Shown here: positions 9,624-18,226 of the stretch, in pieces
Numbering within the stretch: position 1 is the stretch's first letter
Layout of the letters: every line of letters begins with the position of its first letter
Assembly (NCBI RefSeq): GCF_011808225.1
Contig: NZ_SOYS01000004.1
Span: 62,001-126,000 of the forward strand
Reading direction: 5' to 3'
Source of the DNA: Cedecea colo
GTDB lineage: Bacteria > Pseudomonadota > Gammaproteobacteria > Enterobacterales > Enterobacteriaceae
DNA: 64,000 nt
Made by a program: the position numbers and the translations under genes
Notes under the pieces: generated by a model
What the model was told of the DNA's origin: nothing
The model's database searches: none
The model's input: the letters and a program-made list of their open reading frames with translations, nothing else

Positions 9624-9731
9624 TGTTTGGGATTACCTTTCATGATGCAAATTTGTTAAGCAGTTTTAAAATTTATCGAGTTGCCCTATATTACCTCAAC
9701 GCACTTATTCGGTTACAGGTTGTTAACCTCC

Positions 9732-10412
9732 ATGAAAGATATAGATACGCTCATCAGCAATAACCAGATGTGGTCAAAACTGATGGAAGATGAAGATCCG
9801 GGCTTTTTCGAACGCCTGGCTTTGGCACAGAAACCCCGTTTTCTGTGGATTGGCTGCTCGGATAGCCGCGTACCGGCTGAACGTCTGACCGGCCTTGAAC
9901 CCGGTGAACTGTTTGTTCACCGTAACGTGGCGAACCTGGTTATCCACACCGACTTAAACTGCCTTTCTGTCGTGCAATACGCGGTAGATGTGCTTGAAGT
10001 TGAACACATCATTATTTGCGGGCACTACGGATGCGGCGGCGTACAGGCGGCGGTTGAAAACCCGGATTTAGGGCTTATCAACAACTGGCTGCTGCACATT
10101 CGTGATATCTGGTTCAAGCATAGTTCGCTGCTGGGAGAGCTTCCGCAGGAACAGCGCCTTGATACCTTATGTGAGCTGAACGTTATGGAACAGGTGTATA
10201 ACCTGGGCCACTCCACGATTATGCAATCCGCATGGAAGCGCGGGCAAAAAGTCACCGTACACGGCTGGGCCTACGGCATACACGATGGTCGTCTGCGCGA
10301 TCTGGAAGTGACGGCAACCAGCCGCGAATCGCTTGAACAGGGTTACCGTAGCGGGATTTCAAACCTGCGACAGTCCCATAGCAGCCATAAGAATAGAGTA
10401 ACTGCGGAATAA
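9732..10412 (+). CDS. can: Beta-class carbonic anhydrase
   Basis: Can interconverts CO2 and bicarbonate, providing bicarbonate for carboxylases in ambient air. The 226-residue product has the zinc ligands and catalytic dyad of beta-carbonic anhydrases: Cys42 and Asp44 in GCSDSR, and His98 and Cys101 in CGHYGCGG. The start at ATG 9732 (MKDIDTLI) matches the E. coli N-terminus; an upstream frame extension to 9681 is unsupported. The C-terminal tail is six residues longer than in E. coli. Confidence 0.97.
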   Translation: MKDIDTLISNNQMWSKLMEDEDPGFFERLALAQKPRFLWIGCSDSRVPAERLTGLEPGELFVHRNVANLVIHTDLNCLSVVQYAVDVLEVEHIIICGHYGCGGVQAAVENPDLGLINNWLLHIRDIWFKHSSLLGELPQEQRLDTLCELNVMEQVYNLGHSTIMQSAWKRGQKVTVHGWAYGIHDGRLRDLEVTATSRESLEQGYRSGISNLRQSHSSHKNRVTAE

Positions 10413-10422
10413 TGCAGATAGC

Positions 10423-10445
10423 AAAAAGGGCCCTGAAGGCCCTTT
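10423..10445 (-). terminator. Distal terminator of hpt
   Basis: Read on the minus strand, the stem AAAGGGCC-TTCA-GGGCCCTTT ends in a run of five U residues. It lies on the far side of the repeat element from hpt; the hpt-proximal twin at 10585-10603 lacks a U tract in this direction. Confidence 0.75.
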
Positions 10446-10584
10446 AGATTACTGACAAAGAAGGAAAAAGCGTGGTTTTTCCTTCTTTGTGGTTATTTGC
10501 CGAAAATCATGAATTGATTTTGCTGTTAATTTTAGGCTGGCATCTTCCAGAACTTCGTAAGCTATGAGGTTTGTCATCAGTCTC

Positions 10585-10609
10585 AAGGGCCTGAAGGCCC
10601 TTTGCTTTT
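10585..10609 (+). terminator. Distal terminator of can
   Basis: The stem AAGGGCC-TGAA-GGCCCTT is followed by TGCTTTTC for rightward transcription from can. The can-proximal copy at 10426-10445 is followed by AGATTACTG and lacks a U tract. Confidence 0.7.
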
Positions 10610-10636
10610 CTGCTCGTTAAGTCGCTGATTGTTAAG

Positions 10637-11173
10637 TTATTCGTCCAGCAGCACTACTTTGCCAACGTAGGGCAGATGACGATAGCGCTGAGCGTAATCA
10701 ATACCGTAACCCACCACAAATTCGTCGGGAATGGAAAAACCAACCCACTCAACGTTGACGTCCACTTCGCGGCGCTCTGGTTTATCCAGCAGCGTGCAGA
10801 TAGCGAGGGATTTTGGCTGGCGCAGGCTGAGAATTTCACGCACTTTGCTTAACGTGTTGCCGGAATCGATGATGTCTTCCACAATCAGCACGTCTTTGCC
10901 GCGGATATCTTCGTCCAGGTCTTTGAGGATTTTCACATCGCGGGTGGTGGACATGCCGCTGCCGTAGCTGGAGGCGGTCATGAAATCGACTTCATGGGGC
11001 ACCTGCACTTCACGGCACAGGTCCGCCATAAACATAAACGAACCGCGCAACAACCCCACCAGCACCATATCACTGCCGCTGTCGCAATAATGTTCACTTA
11101 TCAGGCGGCCAAGTTCAGCGATGCGGGCTTTGATTTCCGTTTCCGGAATCATGACTTCTACACTATGTTTCAT
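10637..11173 (-). CDS. hpt: Hypoxanthine phosphoribosyltransferase
   Basis: Hpt salvages hypoxanthine, and guanine less well, to the nucleotide monophosphate using PRPP. The 178-residue protein has the PRPP-binding loop [14 protein letters not shown] (95-108) and the flexible-loop SSYGSGM (68-74). The ATG at 11173 (MKHSVEVM) matches E. coli; a TTG four codons upstream is less likely. It diverges from gcd, with a perfect CRP site between them. Confidence 0.97.
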   Translation of the reverse strand: MKHSVEVMIPETEIKARIAELGRLISEHYCDSGSDMVLVGLLRGSFMFMADLCREVQVPHEVDFMTASSYGSGMSTTRDVKILKDLDEDIRGKDVLIVEDIIDSGNTLSKVREILSLRQPKSLAICTLLDKPERREVDVNVEWVGFSIPDEFVVGYGIDYAQRYRHLPYVGKVVLLDE

Positions 11174-11301
11174 ATCTATAACCAAATGATTTTAAAATCA
11201 AATAATCCAGCGCCGGTTCAGTTTAATCCAACACAAAATATTCAGGCCAGCAGTATAACAGCAAATCACAATTGCAGGCATTTTCAATAAAAAGCTATTT
11301 A

Positions 11302-11317
11302 TGTGATGCAGATCACA
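11302..11317. promoter_or_regulatory. CRP-binding site between hpt and gcd
   Basis: TGTGATGCAGATCACA is an exact match to the CRP consensus TGTGA-N6-TCACA. It is 53 bases before the gcd GTG start and 129 bases before the hpt start. In E. coli, cAMP-CRP is reported to repress gcd and stimulate hpt from the shared intergenic region, and the position here is compatible with both. Direction of the effect is inferred. Confidence 0.85.
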
Positions 11318-11369
11318 CATGTTAATAACTATAATCAATTGCTATCAAACTTTTAAGAGCGTGATAATT

Positions 11370-13751
11370 GTGAAAATAAATAACTCAGGATCGCGTGTTC
11401 TCGCGGCCTTATCAGCCCTGTTTGCGGTGCTTACCGGGTTGTATTTACTTATTGGCGGAATATGGTTAGTGGCAATTGGTGGGTCATATTACTATCCAAT
11501 TGCAGGGGTGGTGATGCTTGTCACCGCATGGTTACTGTGGCAACGCAAAGCGCTGGCCTTGTGGATTTATGCCGCATTGCTGCTTTGCACCCTGGCATGG
11601 GCCGTCTGGGAAGTCGGTTTCGATTTCTGGGCGCTGACGCCGCGTTTAGACGTGCTCTTCTTCTTTGGCGTATGGTTGTTGTTACCTTTTGTCTATCGCC
11701 AGTTCATTCTGCCCACCGCAGGCGCCGCACCGGCGTTAGGTGCCGTTCTGGCTATCACGGTTGTGGCTCTGATCTGGGCGGTATTTAACGATCCGCAGGA
11801 AATTAACGGCACGCTTAATACAGACGCAACCGCTTCTGCCGCGCCGGCTTCCACAATTCCTGATGCCGACTGGCCTGCTTATGGCCGTAATCAGGAAGGC
11901 CAGCGCTATTCTCCTTTAAAACAGATCAACGATAAAAACGTTGGTCAGCTGAAGGAAGCCTGGTCGTTCCAGACTGGCGATGTGAAACGCCCAACCGATC
12001 CGGGCGAAATCACTAACGAAGTTACCCCGATCAAAATCCGTGACACGCTTTACCTGTGTACCGCACACCAGCAGCTTTTCGCGCTGGATGCCGCAACGGG
12101 TAAACAGAAGTGGAAATTTGATCCGCGTATGGATACTAACCCTACGTTCCAGCACGTGACCTGCCGTGGCGTTTCTTATCATGAAGCTACAGCGGATAAC
12201 GCCAGCCCGGACGCGGTTTCAGACTGCCCGCGCCGCATTCTTCTTCCGGTGAATGATGGCCGCATGTTTGCCGTGAACGCTGATAACGGTCAGCTATGCG
12301 AAAGCTTTGCTAACAAAGGCATTCTGAATCTGCAAACCAATATGCCGGTAACGACGCCTGGCATGTATGAGCCGACTTCACCGCCAATCGTCACTGATAA
12401 AGTTATCGTTGTTGCGGGTGCGGTAACGGATAACTACTCCACCCGTGAGCCATCTGGCGTGATTCGTGGGTTTGATGTGAACAGCGGAAAACTGCTGTGG
12501 GTGTTCGATCCGGGTGCGAAGGAGCCGAATGCTATTCCAGGCGATGAGCATCACTTCTCCATCAACTCACCGAACTCCTGGGCGCCGGCAGCTTACGATG
12601 CCAAACTGGATCTGGTGTATCTGCCAATGGGCGTGACCACGCCGGATATCTGGGGCGGCAACCGCACGCCGGAACAGGAGCGCTACGCCAGCAGTATTCT
12701 GGCGCTGAACGCCACGACCGGTAAACTGGCCTGGTCCTATCAAACCGTGCACCACGATCTGTGGGATATGGATATTCCCGCTCAGCCAACGCTTGCGGAT
12801 ATCACCGATAAGAGCGGCAACACCGTTCCGGTAATCTACGCACCGGGAAAAACCGGCAACATCTTTGTTTTGGATCGCCGTGACGGCAAGCTGGTGGTTC
12901 CGGCTCCGGAAAAACCTGTACCACAAGGCGCGGCGAAAGGCGACCATGTCTCACCTACCCAACCGTTCTCCGATCTGAGCTTCCGTCCGAAGAAAAATCT
13001 GAGCGGTGCGGATATGTGGGGCGCGACCATCTATGATCAGCTGGTCTGCCGCGTAATCTTCCACAAGCTGCGTTATGAAGGCATCTTCACTCCGCCATCT
13101 GAGCAAGGCACGCTGGTATTCCCTGGTAACCTGGGCATGTTCGAATGGGGCGGTATTTCTGTCGATCCTAATCGTCAGGTAGCGATTGCCAACCCAATGG
13201 CGTTGCCGTTTGTCTCTAAACTGATGCCGCGTGGCCCGGGCAACCCAATGGAACCGCCTGCAGACGGACAGGGCACCGGTTCTGAGGTAGGTATTCAGCC
13301 GCAGTACGGTGTGCCTTATGGCGTAACGCTCAATCCGTTCCTCTCTCCGTTCGGCTTACCTTGTAAGCAACCGGCGTGGGGCTACATCTCTGCGTTGGAT
13401 CTGAAAACCAACGAAGTGGTGTGGAAAAAACGTATCGGTACCGTGCGCGACAGCTCGCCGCTTCCGCTGCCGTTTAAAATGGGCATGCCGATGCTGGGCG
13501 GCCCAATTTCCACGGCGGGCAACGTCCTGTTCATTGGTGCAACCGCAGATAACTATCTGCGCGCGTATAACATGAGCAACGGTGAAAAACTGTGGCAGGC
13601 TCGTCTGCCGGCCGGTGGCCAGGCAACGCCGATGACTTATGAAGTGAACGGTAAGCAGTACGTCGTAATTTCCGCAGGTGGCCACGGCTCCTTCGGCACG
13701 ACGATGGGCGATTACATCGTCGCTTACGCTTTACCGGACGACGCTAAGTAA
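11370..13751 (+). CDS. gcd: PQQ-dependent membrane glucose dehydrogenase
   Basis: Gcd oxidises glucose to gluconolactone in the periplasm and passes electrons to ubiquinone. The 793-residue protein has five N-terminal membrane segments (about 10-145), then a periplasmic eight-bladed PQQ beta-propeller with tryptophan-docking repeats. The start is GTG at 11370 (MKINNSGSR, close to E. coli MAINNTGSR) after AAGAG; a second GTG three codons upstream is too close to that RBS. No pqq biosynthesis genes are in the window, so whether the holoenzyme forms here is unknown. Confidence 0.96.
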   Translation: MKINNSGSRVLAALSALFAVLTGLYLLIGGIWLVAIGGSYYYPIAGVVMLVTAWLLWQRKALALWIYAALLLCTLAWAVWEVGFDFWALTPRLDVLFFFGVWLLLPFVYRQFILPTAGAAPALGAVLAITVVALIWAVFNDPQEINGTLNTDATASAAPASTIPDADWPAYGRNQEGQRYSPLKQINDKNVGQLKEAWSFQTGDVKRPTDPGEITNEVTPIKIRDTLYLCTAHQQLFALDAATGKQKWKFDPRMDTNPTFQHVTCRGVSYHEATADNASPDAVSDCPRRILLPVNDGRMFAVNADNGQLCESFANKGILNLQTNMPVTTPGMYEPTSPPIVTDKVIVVAGAVTDNYSTREPSGVIRGFDVNSGKLLWVFDPGAKEPNAIPGDEHHFSINSPNSWAPAAYDAKLDLVYLPMGVTTPDIWGGNRTPEQERYASSILALNATTGKLAWSYQTVHHDLWDMDIPAQPTLADITDKSGNTVPVIYAPGKTGNIFVLDRRDGKLVVPAPEKPVPQGAAKGDHVSPTQPFSDLSFRPKKNLSGADMWGATIYDQLVCRVIFHKLRYEGIFTPPSEQGTLVFPGNLGMFEWGGISVDPNRQVAIANPMALPFVSKLMPRGPGNPMEPPADGQGTGSEVGIQPQYGVPYGVTLNPFLSPFGLPCKQPAWGYISALDLKTNEVVWKKRIGTVRDSSPLPLPFKMGMPMLGGPISTAGNVLFIGATADNYLRAYNMSNGEKLWQARLPAGGQATPMTYEVNGKQYVVISAGGHGSFGTTMGDYIVAYALPDDAK

Positions 13752-13787
13752 ACCTTCATTGCTCTCTTCTGGAGAGAGACATAATTG

Positions 13788-13822
13788 AAAATGCCCGCAC
13801 CTTACGGTGTGGGCATTTTTTT
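13788..13822. terminator. Bidirectional terminator of gcd and cueO
   Basis: The stem AAATGCCCGCACC-TTAC-GGTGTGGGCATTT is followed by T residues on the plus strand and preceded by A residues. It lies between the convergent gcd and cueO and overlaps the cueO stop by two bases. Confidence 0.85.
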
Positions 13823-15362
13823 ACGCCACGGTAAAGCCAAGCATCATGCCCGTATCTTCATGTTCAAGCAGATGACAGTGCGCCATATACGCATGTTCTG
13901 CAGATGCCTGATGATTAAAGCGCACCAGCACCTCGCTGCGTCCGCCTTCTACGTGAACCGTATCCTTCCAGCCCTGACGATGCGCCGCGACCGGCTGACC
14001 GTTCTCGCTCAGAATGCGGAACTGCGTGCCGTGAATATGGAACGGGTGCAGCATCATGTCGCCTTCACCTGAGATCGTCCACTTCTCATATTTTCCCTTA
14101 ACGGAGGCAAAAGCGGGCGCATGCATATCGAAAGCTTTGCCGTTGATCTTGTTGGCATTATGGAAGTCAAAATCGTGCCCCATCTGCCCGTGATTCATCT
14201 GGCCGTGGTTCATGCCGCCGTGATTTATACCAGCCAGCGCACGGTCGCCATATTTCTCCGTCAGCGCCTGCATGCCCATCATGTCGAGCATCGGGTCCAT
14301 CATCAGTTGCAGCCAGCGTTCGGTTAGCCCTGCGAGCGCAGGCAACGCCGGCACGTCCACCAGCTTATCCGGTAGCGTTCCCGAAGCGGCAATACGCAGC
14401 GGCTGAATACGTGCGACCGGCACCGGTTTATCAAACGGCGCCACGGTCATGCCTATTTGTTTGACAGGCAGCGTGACAATATCAAAAGGTTTGCCGTCGA
14501 GGGTATCCACCAGCACTTCGAAACGCTCGCCCGTCAGCATCGACAGTTCGGTAACCTTCACCGGTTCGGCCAGAAAACCGCCGTCGCTGGCAATCACGTA
14601 CAGAGGACGGTTGTCGCTGGCGGCAATGTTCAGGGAACGGGCGTTACAGCCGTTCAGCAAACGCAGACGCAGCCAGCCGCGTGGATTGGAATGCTGCGGA
14701 TAGCTTACGCCATTGCACAGCAAGGTATCGCCGAACCAGCCTACCGCAGCGCGCATTACGTCCAGCCTGTAATCAATCTGTCCGTCTGCGGAAAAATTTT
14801 TATCCTGAATAATCAGCGGAACATCGTCGATGCCCCACTGCTTTGGCAACATTAGCTGGCGGCCTGGCGTATCTTCAATTAACACCAGACCCGCAAGCCC
14901 CATTGCAACCTGATGCCCGGTTTTACCGTGCTGATGAGGATGGAACCAGCACGTCGCCGCGCGTTGCTGCGGGGTGAAAGTCACGCTGCGTTTTCCACCT
15001 GCGGCAATCACGCCTTGCGGGCCGCCGTCAACCTCGCCCGGCACTTCCAGACCATGCCAGTGCACCGTAGTTTCTTCAGCCAGGCTATTATAAATATTTA
15101 CGGTGACAGTTTCGTCCCGGGTAAGTTGTAAGGCAGGACCAAGCAGATTGCCATTGTAACCCCAGGTGGTGGCTGATTTTGCCCCAAAAGCAATTTTGCC
15201 GGATTGAACGGTTAAGCGAATGCTGTTTTTAGCATCCGGCGCGAGTAAAGCGGGTATCGGTAAGACGGGCTGGTCCATCGCTAACGCCGCACGGCTCCAG
15301 AGCGGCAGCGCGCTAAAAGCGCCAAAGGCGGCGGAATGTTTCAGAAAATCACGGCGATGCAT
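13821..15362 (-). CDS. cueO: Multicopper oxidase CueO
   Basis: CueO is a periplasmic multicopper oxidase that converts Cu(I) to Cu(II) and protects against copper. The 513-residue precursor has a Tat signal (RRDFLK at 3-8, cleavage after about 28) and the type 1/2/3 copper motifs HWHG (101-104), HPHQHG, HPFHIHG and [15 protein letters not shown] Met/His-rich insert ([11 protein letters not shown]...[16 protein letters not shown]) is the Cu(I)-binding helix region. ATG at 15362 follows AAAGGAA; the open frame upstream is not coding, since it contains the promoter. Confidence 0.97.
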   Translation of the reverse strand: MHRRDFLKHSAAFGAFSALPLWSRAALAMDQPVLPIPALLAPDAKNSIRLTVQSGKIAFGAKSATTWGYNGNLLGPALQLTRDETVTVNIYNSLAEETTVHWHGLEVPGEVDGGPQGVIAAGGKRSVTFTPQQRAATCWFHPHQHGKTGHQVAMGLAGLVLIEDTPGRQLMLPKQWGIDDVPLIIQDKNFSADGQIDYRLDVMRAAVGWFGDTLLCNGVSYPQHSNPRGWLRLRLLNGCNARSLNIAASDNRPLYVIASDGGFLAEPVKVTELSMLTGERFEVLVDTLDGKPFDIVTLPVKQIGMTVAPFDKPVPVARIQPLRIAASGTLPDKLVDVPALPALAGLTERWLQLMMDPMLDMMGMQALTEKYGDRALAGINHGGMNHGQMNHGQMGHDFDFHNANKINGKAFDMHAPAFASVKGKYEKWTISGEGDMMLHPFHIHGTQFRILSENGQPVAAHRQGWKDTVHVEGGRSEVLVRFNHQASAEHAYMAHCHLLEHEDTGMMLGFTVA

Positions 15363-15396
15363 ATTCAGTTCCTTTAAGTCAGCAGGCGTGCCTGTG

Positions 15397-15427
15397 AGCA
15401 TAAACCTTTCCCCAGCGGGAAGGTCAA
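15397..15427 (-). promoter_or_regulatory. CueR-type promoter of cueO
   Basis: On the minus strand, -35 TTGACC (15427-15422) and -10 TATGCT (15402-15397) are separated by 19 bases, the long spacer typical of MerR-family promoters. A 21-base near-palindrome (15404-15424; ACCTTCC...GAAAGGT) fills the spacer, matching known CueR operators. Copper-bound CueR would untwist this promoter and switch on cueO. Confidence 0.85.
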
Positions 15428-15507
15428 GTTTGCGGCAGATAATAAATCTCGTCGTGGTCCAATTAACTGTGATAACGTTTCGCATCTGATAAAAAGTGGT
15501 AGACGTG

Positions 15508-15855
15508 ATGAAGATGGGAGTTAGGGCGTTAATGTTGGGTGTTTTGCTGGCCTTTTCTACCAGCAGTCAGGCACTTAGCGAATCCGAAGCGGAAGATATG
15601 GCCGATCTGACTGCGGTGTTTGTATTTTTGAAAAATGATTGTGGCTACCAGAACCTCCCTAACGGACAGATTCGTCGCGCGCTGGTCTTTTTTGCTCAGC
15701 AAAACCAGTGGGATTTAAGCAACTACGATAGCTTCAACATGAAGGCACTGGGTGAGGACAGCTATCGCGATCTGAGCGGCATCGCTATCCCGACGGCAAA
15801 CAAATGTAAATCGTTGGCCCGTGACTCTTTAAGCCTGCTCGCCTACGTTAAGTAA
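15508..15855 (+). CDS. yacC: PulS/OutS pilotin-like periplasmic protein YacC
   Basis: The 115-residue protein is close to E. coli YacC of the T2SS PulS/OutS pilotin family. It has a signal peptide (about 1-22, ending SQA) and two conserved cysteines (NDCGYQ, NKCKSL) that would form the family's disulfide. No lipobox is evident, unlike true pilotins. No gsp secretin gene is in the window; the type IV pilus-like ppdD-hofBC genes are 20 kb away. The ATG at 15508 was chosen by homology. Function is unproven. Confidence 0.88.
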   Translation: MKMGVRALMLGVLLAFSTSSQALSESEAEDMADLTAVFVFLKNDCGYQNLPNGQIRRALVFFAQQNQWDLSNYDSFNMKALGEDSYRDLSGIAIPTANKCKSLARDSLSLLAYVK

Positions 15856-15964
15856 CCCGCCCTCCCCAGGATTTCTGCTGAAATAGTAGCCGTGCATACG
15901 CGGCTATTGTTGACTATTATGTTGCGCCCATTTTTCAAGGGTGTGAATGAAGAGGCCCAGGACC

Positions 15965-16831
15965 ATGACCGATAAAAAAGTGTGGCGCGAAACGCTGCAT
16001 GAAAATTTTGGCCAGTACTTTGCCATCGACAATGTGCTCTATCACGAGAAGACGGAACACCAGGATCTGGTCATCTTCGAGAACGCCGCTTTTGGGCGCG
16101 TGATGGCGTTAGACGGCGTGGTGCAAACCACCGAGCGCGATGAGTTTATTTACCATGAAATGATGACGCACGTTCCGCTGCTGGCTCATGGTCAGGCGAA
16201 ACAGGTGCTGATTATCGGCGGCGGCGATGGCGCGATGCTGCGTGAGGTCACGCGTCATAAGAACGTTGAAAGCATCACCATGGTAGAAATCGATGCAGGC
16301 GTAGTGTCTTTTTGCCGCCAGTATCTGCCGAATCACAATGCCGGCAGCTACGACGATCCGCGCTTTAGGCTGGTTATCGACGACGGCGTCAACTTTGTTA
16401 CCCAGACCACGCAAAAGTTTGACGTGATTATTTCCGACTGTACCGACCCAATCGGGCCGGGCGAAAGCCTGTTTACTTCCGCGTTTTACGAAGGCTGCAA
16501 ACGCTGCCTGAACCCGGGCGGTATTTTCGTCGCGCAAAACGGTGTCTGCTTCCTGCAACAGGATGAAGCCATCGATAGCCACCGCAAGCTCGGCCATTAC
16601 TTTGCAGACGTCAGCTTTTACCAGGCGGCGATCCCGACCTATTTCGGCGGCATCATGACCTTTGCATGGGCAACGGACAATCCCGCCCTGCGCCATCCCG
16701 GCACCGAAATCATCCAGGCACGATTCCAGAAGGCCGGTATTACCTGCCGCTATTACAATCCGGCAATCCACACGGCGGCATTCGCTTTGCCGCAATATTT
16801 GCAAGATGCGCTGGCCTGTCAGTCATCCTAA
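15965..16831 (+). CDS. speE: Spermidine synthase
   Basis: SpeE transfers aminopropyl from decarboxylated S-adenosylmethionine to putrescine. The 288-residue protein carries the nucleotide-binding GGGDG (85-89) and the [12 protein letters not shown] active-site loop. The ATG at 15965 follows CCCAGGACC; an in-frame ATG at 15947 lacks homology. The TAA stop is itself the first three bases of the speD ribosome-binding site. Confidence 0.97.
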   Translation: MTDKKVWRETLHENFGQYFAIDNVLYHEKTEHQDLVIFENAAFGRVMALDGVVQTTERDEFIYHEMMTHVPLLAHGQAKQVLIIGGGDGAMLREVTRHKNVESITMVEIDAGVVSFCRQYLPNHNAGSYDDPRFRLVIDDGVNFVTQTTQKFDVIISDCTDPIGPGESLFTSAFYEGCKRCLNPGGIFVAQNGVCFLQQDEAIDSHRKLGHYFADVSFYQAAIPTYFGGIMTFAWATDNPALRHPGTEIIQARFQKAGITCRYYNPAIHTAAFALPQYLQDALACQSS

Positions 16832-16848
16832 GGAGGTGATAAAAATTG
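16829..16848 (+). promoter_or_regulatory. Full-length Shine-Dalgarno and TTG start of speD
   Basis: TAAGGAGGTGAT (16829-16840) matches the 16S rRNA anti-Shine-Dalgarno over 12 contiguous bases. Its first three bases are the speE stop. Five A residues later comes TTG, the speD start. The very strong site probably offsets the weak start codon and couples speD to speE. Confidence 0.88.
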
Positions 16849-17640
16849 AAAAAGCTGAAACTACACGGCTTTAACAACCTGACGAAAAGCCTGAGTTTTT
16901 GTATTTACGATATTTGCTATGCCAAAACCGCCGAAGAGCGTGATGGTTATATTGCGTATATTGATGAGCTGTATAACGCGAACCGTCTGACGGAGATCCT
17001 CAGCGAGACCTGTTCTATTATTGGTGCGAATATTTTGAATATCGCCCGCCAGGACTACGAACCGCAGGGCGCCAGCGTCACTATTCTGGTCAGCGAAGAG
17101 CCTGTCGATCCGCAAAGCATCGACAAGTCCGAACATCCCGGTCCGCTGCCGGACGTCATCGTCGCCCACCTTGATAAAAGCCATATTTGCGTGCACACCT
17201 ATCCGGAAAGCCACCCGGAAGGCGGCCTGTGTACTTTCAGGGCCGACATAGAAGTATCGACCTGCGGCGTTATTTCACCGCTTAAGGCGCTGAACTACCT
17301 CATCCACCAGCTTGAATCCGATATCGTCACCGTTGATTATCGCGTGCGCGGCTTTACCCGCGACGTGAACGGCATGAAGCATTTTATCGATCATGAAATC
17401 AATTCGATTCAGAACTTTATGTCCGATGACATGAAAGCGCTGTACGACATGGTGGACGTGAACGTTTATCAGGAAAACATCTTCCATACCAAGATGTTAT
17501 TAAAAGAGTTCGATCTGAAGCATTACATGTTCCACACCCGTCCGGAGGACCTGAGCGAAGCGGAACGCAGAACGATCACGGATTTACTCTGGAAAGAGAT
17601 GCGCGAGATTTATTACGGGCGCAATATCCCACACATTTGA
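16846..17640 (+). CDS. speD: S-adenosylmethionine decarboxylase proenzyme
   Basis: SpeD makes the aminopropyl donor used by SpeE. The 264-residue proenzyme autocleaves before Ser112 ([14 protein letters not shown]) to form its pyruvoyl cofactor. Length and cleavage site equal E. coli SpeD. The start is TTG at 16846; the N-terminus [12 protein letters not shown] aligns exactly with the family. It is the second gene of the speED operon. Confidence 0.97.
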   Translation: MKKLKLHGFNNLTKSLSFCIYDICYAKTAEERDGYIAYIDELYNANRLTEILSETCSIIGANILNIARQDYEPQGASVTILVSEEPVDPQSIDKSEHPGPLPDVIVAHLDKSHICVHTYPESHPEGGLCTFRADIEVSTCGVISPLKALNYLIHQLESDIVTVDYRVRGFTRDVNGMKHFIDHEINSIQNFMSDDMKALYDMVDVNVYQENIFHTKMLLKEFDLKHYMFHTRPEDLSEAERRTITDLLWKEMREIYYGRNIPHI

Positions 17641-17689
17641 TGCGCTTGCGGCGGGTGAGGCTTTGCTTACCCGCCCTGTAAAATAACGG

Positions 17690-18052
17690 TTAGCGGTGGT
17701 TCACAAACTCCCGGTAAGCGTGCACCACCTGGAGAAAATCCTCCACGCCGCAGAATGAAAGGCTCTCTTCGTCGTAATAACTCATTCCTTCTTCTATCTC
17801 ATCGCCGGAAATTTCTAACTGATTGGCCCGGATAATCACCTCTTCACCGTCAAGCCAGAGTGTATATTCATGCCCGGTACGTTGCCACTGACGTTCGCTG
17901 CCTTTTACCGACAAGGCCGCCTGCTCCACCTCATCCAGTAACGCCAGGTTATCTTTTACTTCTTCGTTAAACCAATGTCCCACCACTTCGTGGCCCATCG
18001 ACATACGCACCTTCACCAGACCAGTGACATCGCGCAAAAATTCATATTCCAT
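17690..18052 (-). CDS. yacL: UPF0231 family protein YacL
   Basis: This conserved enterobacterial protein has no established function. The 120-residue acidic product ([22 protein letters not shown]...) closely matches E. coli YacL in sequence and length. It has no signal peptide or membrane segment. The ATG at 18052 is preceded by GAGGAAAACACC; the open frame upstream is unsupported. It is convergent with speD and downstream of acnB. Confidence 0.93.
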   Translation of the reverse strand: MEYEFLRDVTGLVKVRMSMGHEVVGHWFNEEVKDNLALLDEVEQAALSVKGSERQWQRTGHEYTLWLDGEEVIIRANQLEISGDEIEEGMSYYDEESLSFCGVEDFLQVVHAYREFVNHR

Positions 18053-18160
18053 GGTGTTTTCCTCTACAGGGCGAGGGAAAGCCAGCACCCCTTCGCGTAT
18101 AGCGTAATTATCGCAGCAAAGTCGGTGAAAAACAGCGCGGTGCGAAGAAGGATGAGAAAT

Positions 18161-18216
18161 AAAAAAGGGGTGGAGCATGATGCCCTCACCCCCGGTTCCT
18201 CTCCCACAGGGAGAGG
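18161..18216 (-). terminator. REP-like palindrome forming the acnB terminator
   Basis: CCTCTCCCACAGGGAGAGG (18198-18216) followed by GCCCTCACC (reverse order at 18182-18190) matches REP/BIME palindromes common in enterobacteria. On the minus strand, the REP tail GGGGTG pairs with CACCCC (18167-18172) and is followed by six U residues. The REP and adjacent bases thus make a rho-independent terminator 10-65 bases past the acnB stop. Confidence 0.65.
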
Positions 18217-18226
18217 ATAGGATTTA

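Larger units (their letters stand above)
10423..10609. repeat. Terminator-nested repeat element, copy B (can/hpt)
   Basis: The hairpin core CTGAAGGCCC is repeated at 10433 and 10591 (158-base period), each copy being an AAGGGCC..GGCCCTTT stem. Between them lies the shared core: a perfect 36-nt palindrome at 10455-10490, a GAAAATCA/TGATTTT hairpin at 10502-10521, then TTAATTTTA and a right end GGTTTGTCATCAGTCT. The left end AGATTACTGACAAA and the right end are imperfect inverted repeats. It sits between convergent can and hpt. Confidence 0.85.
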
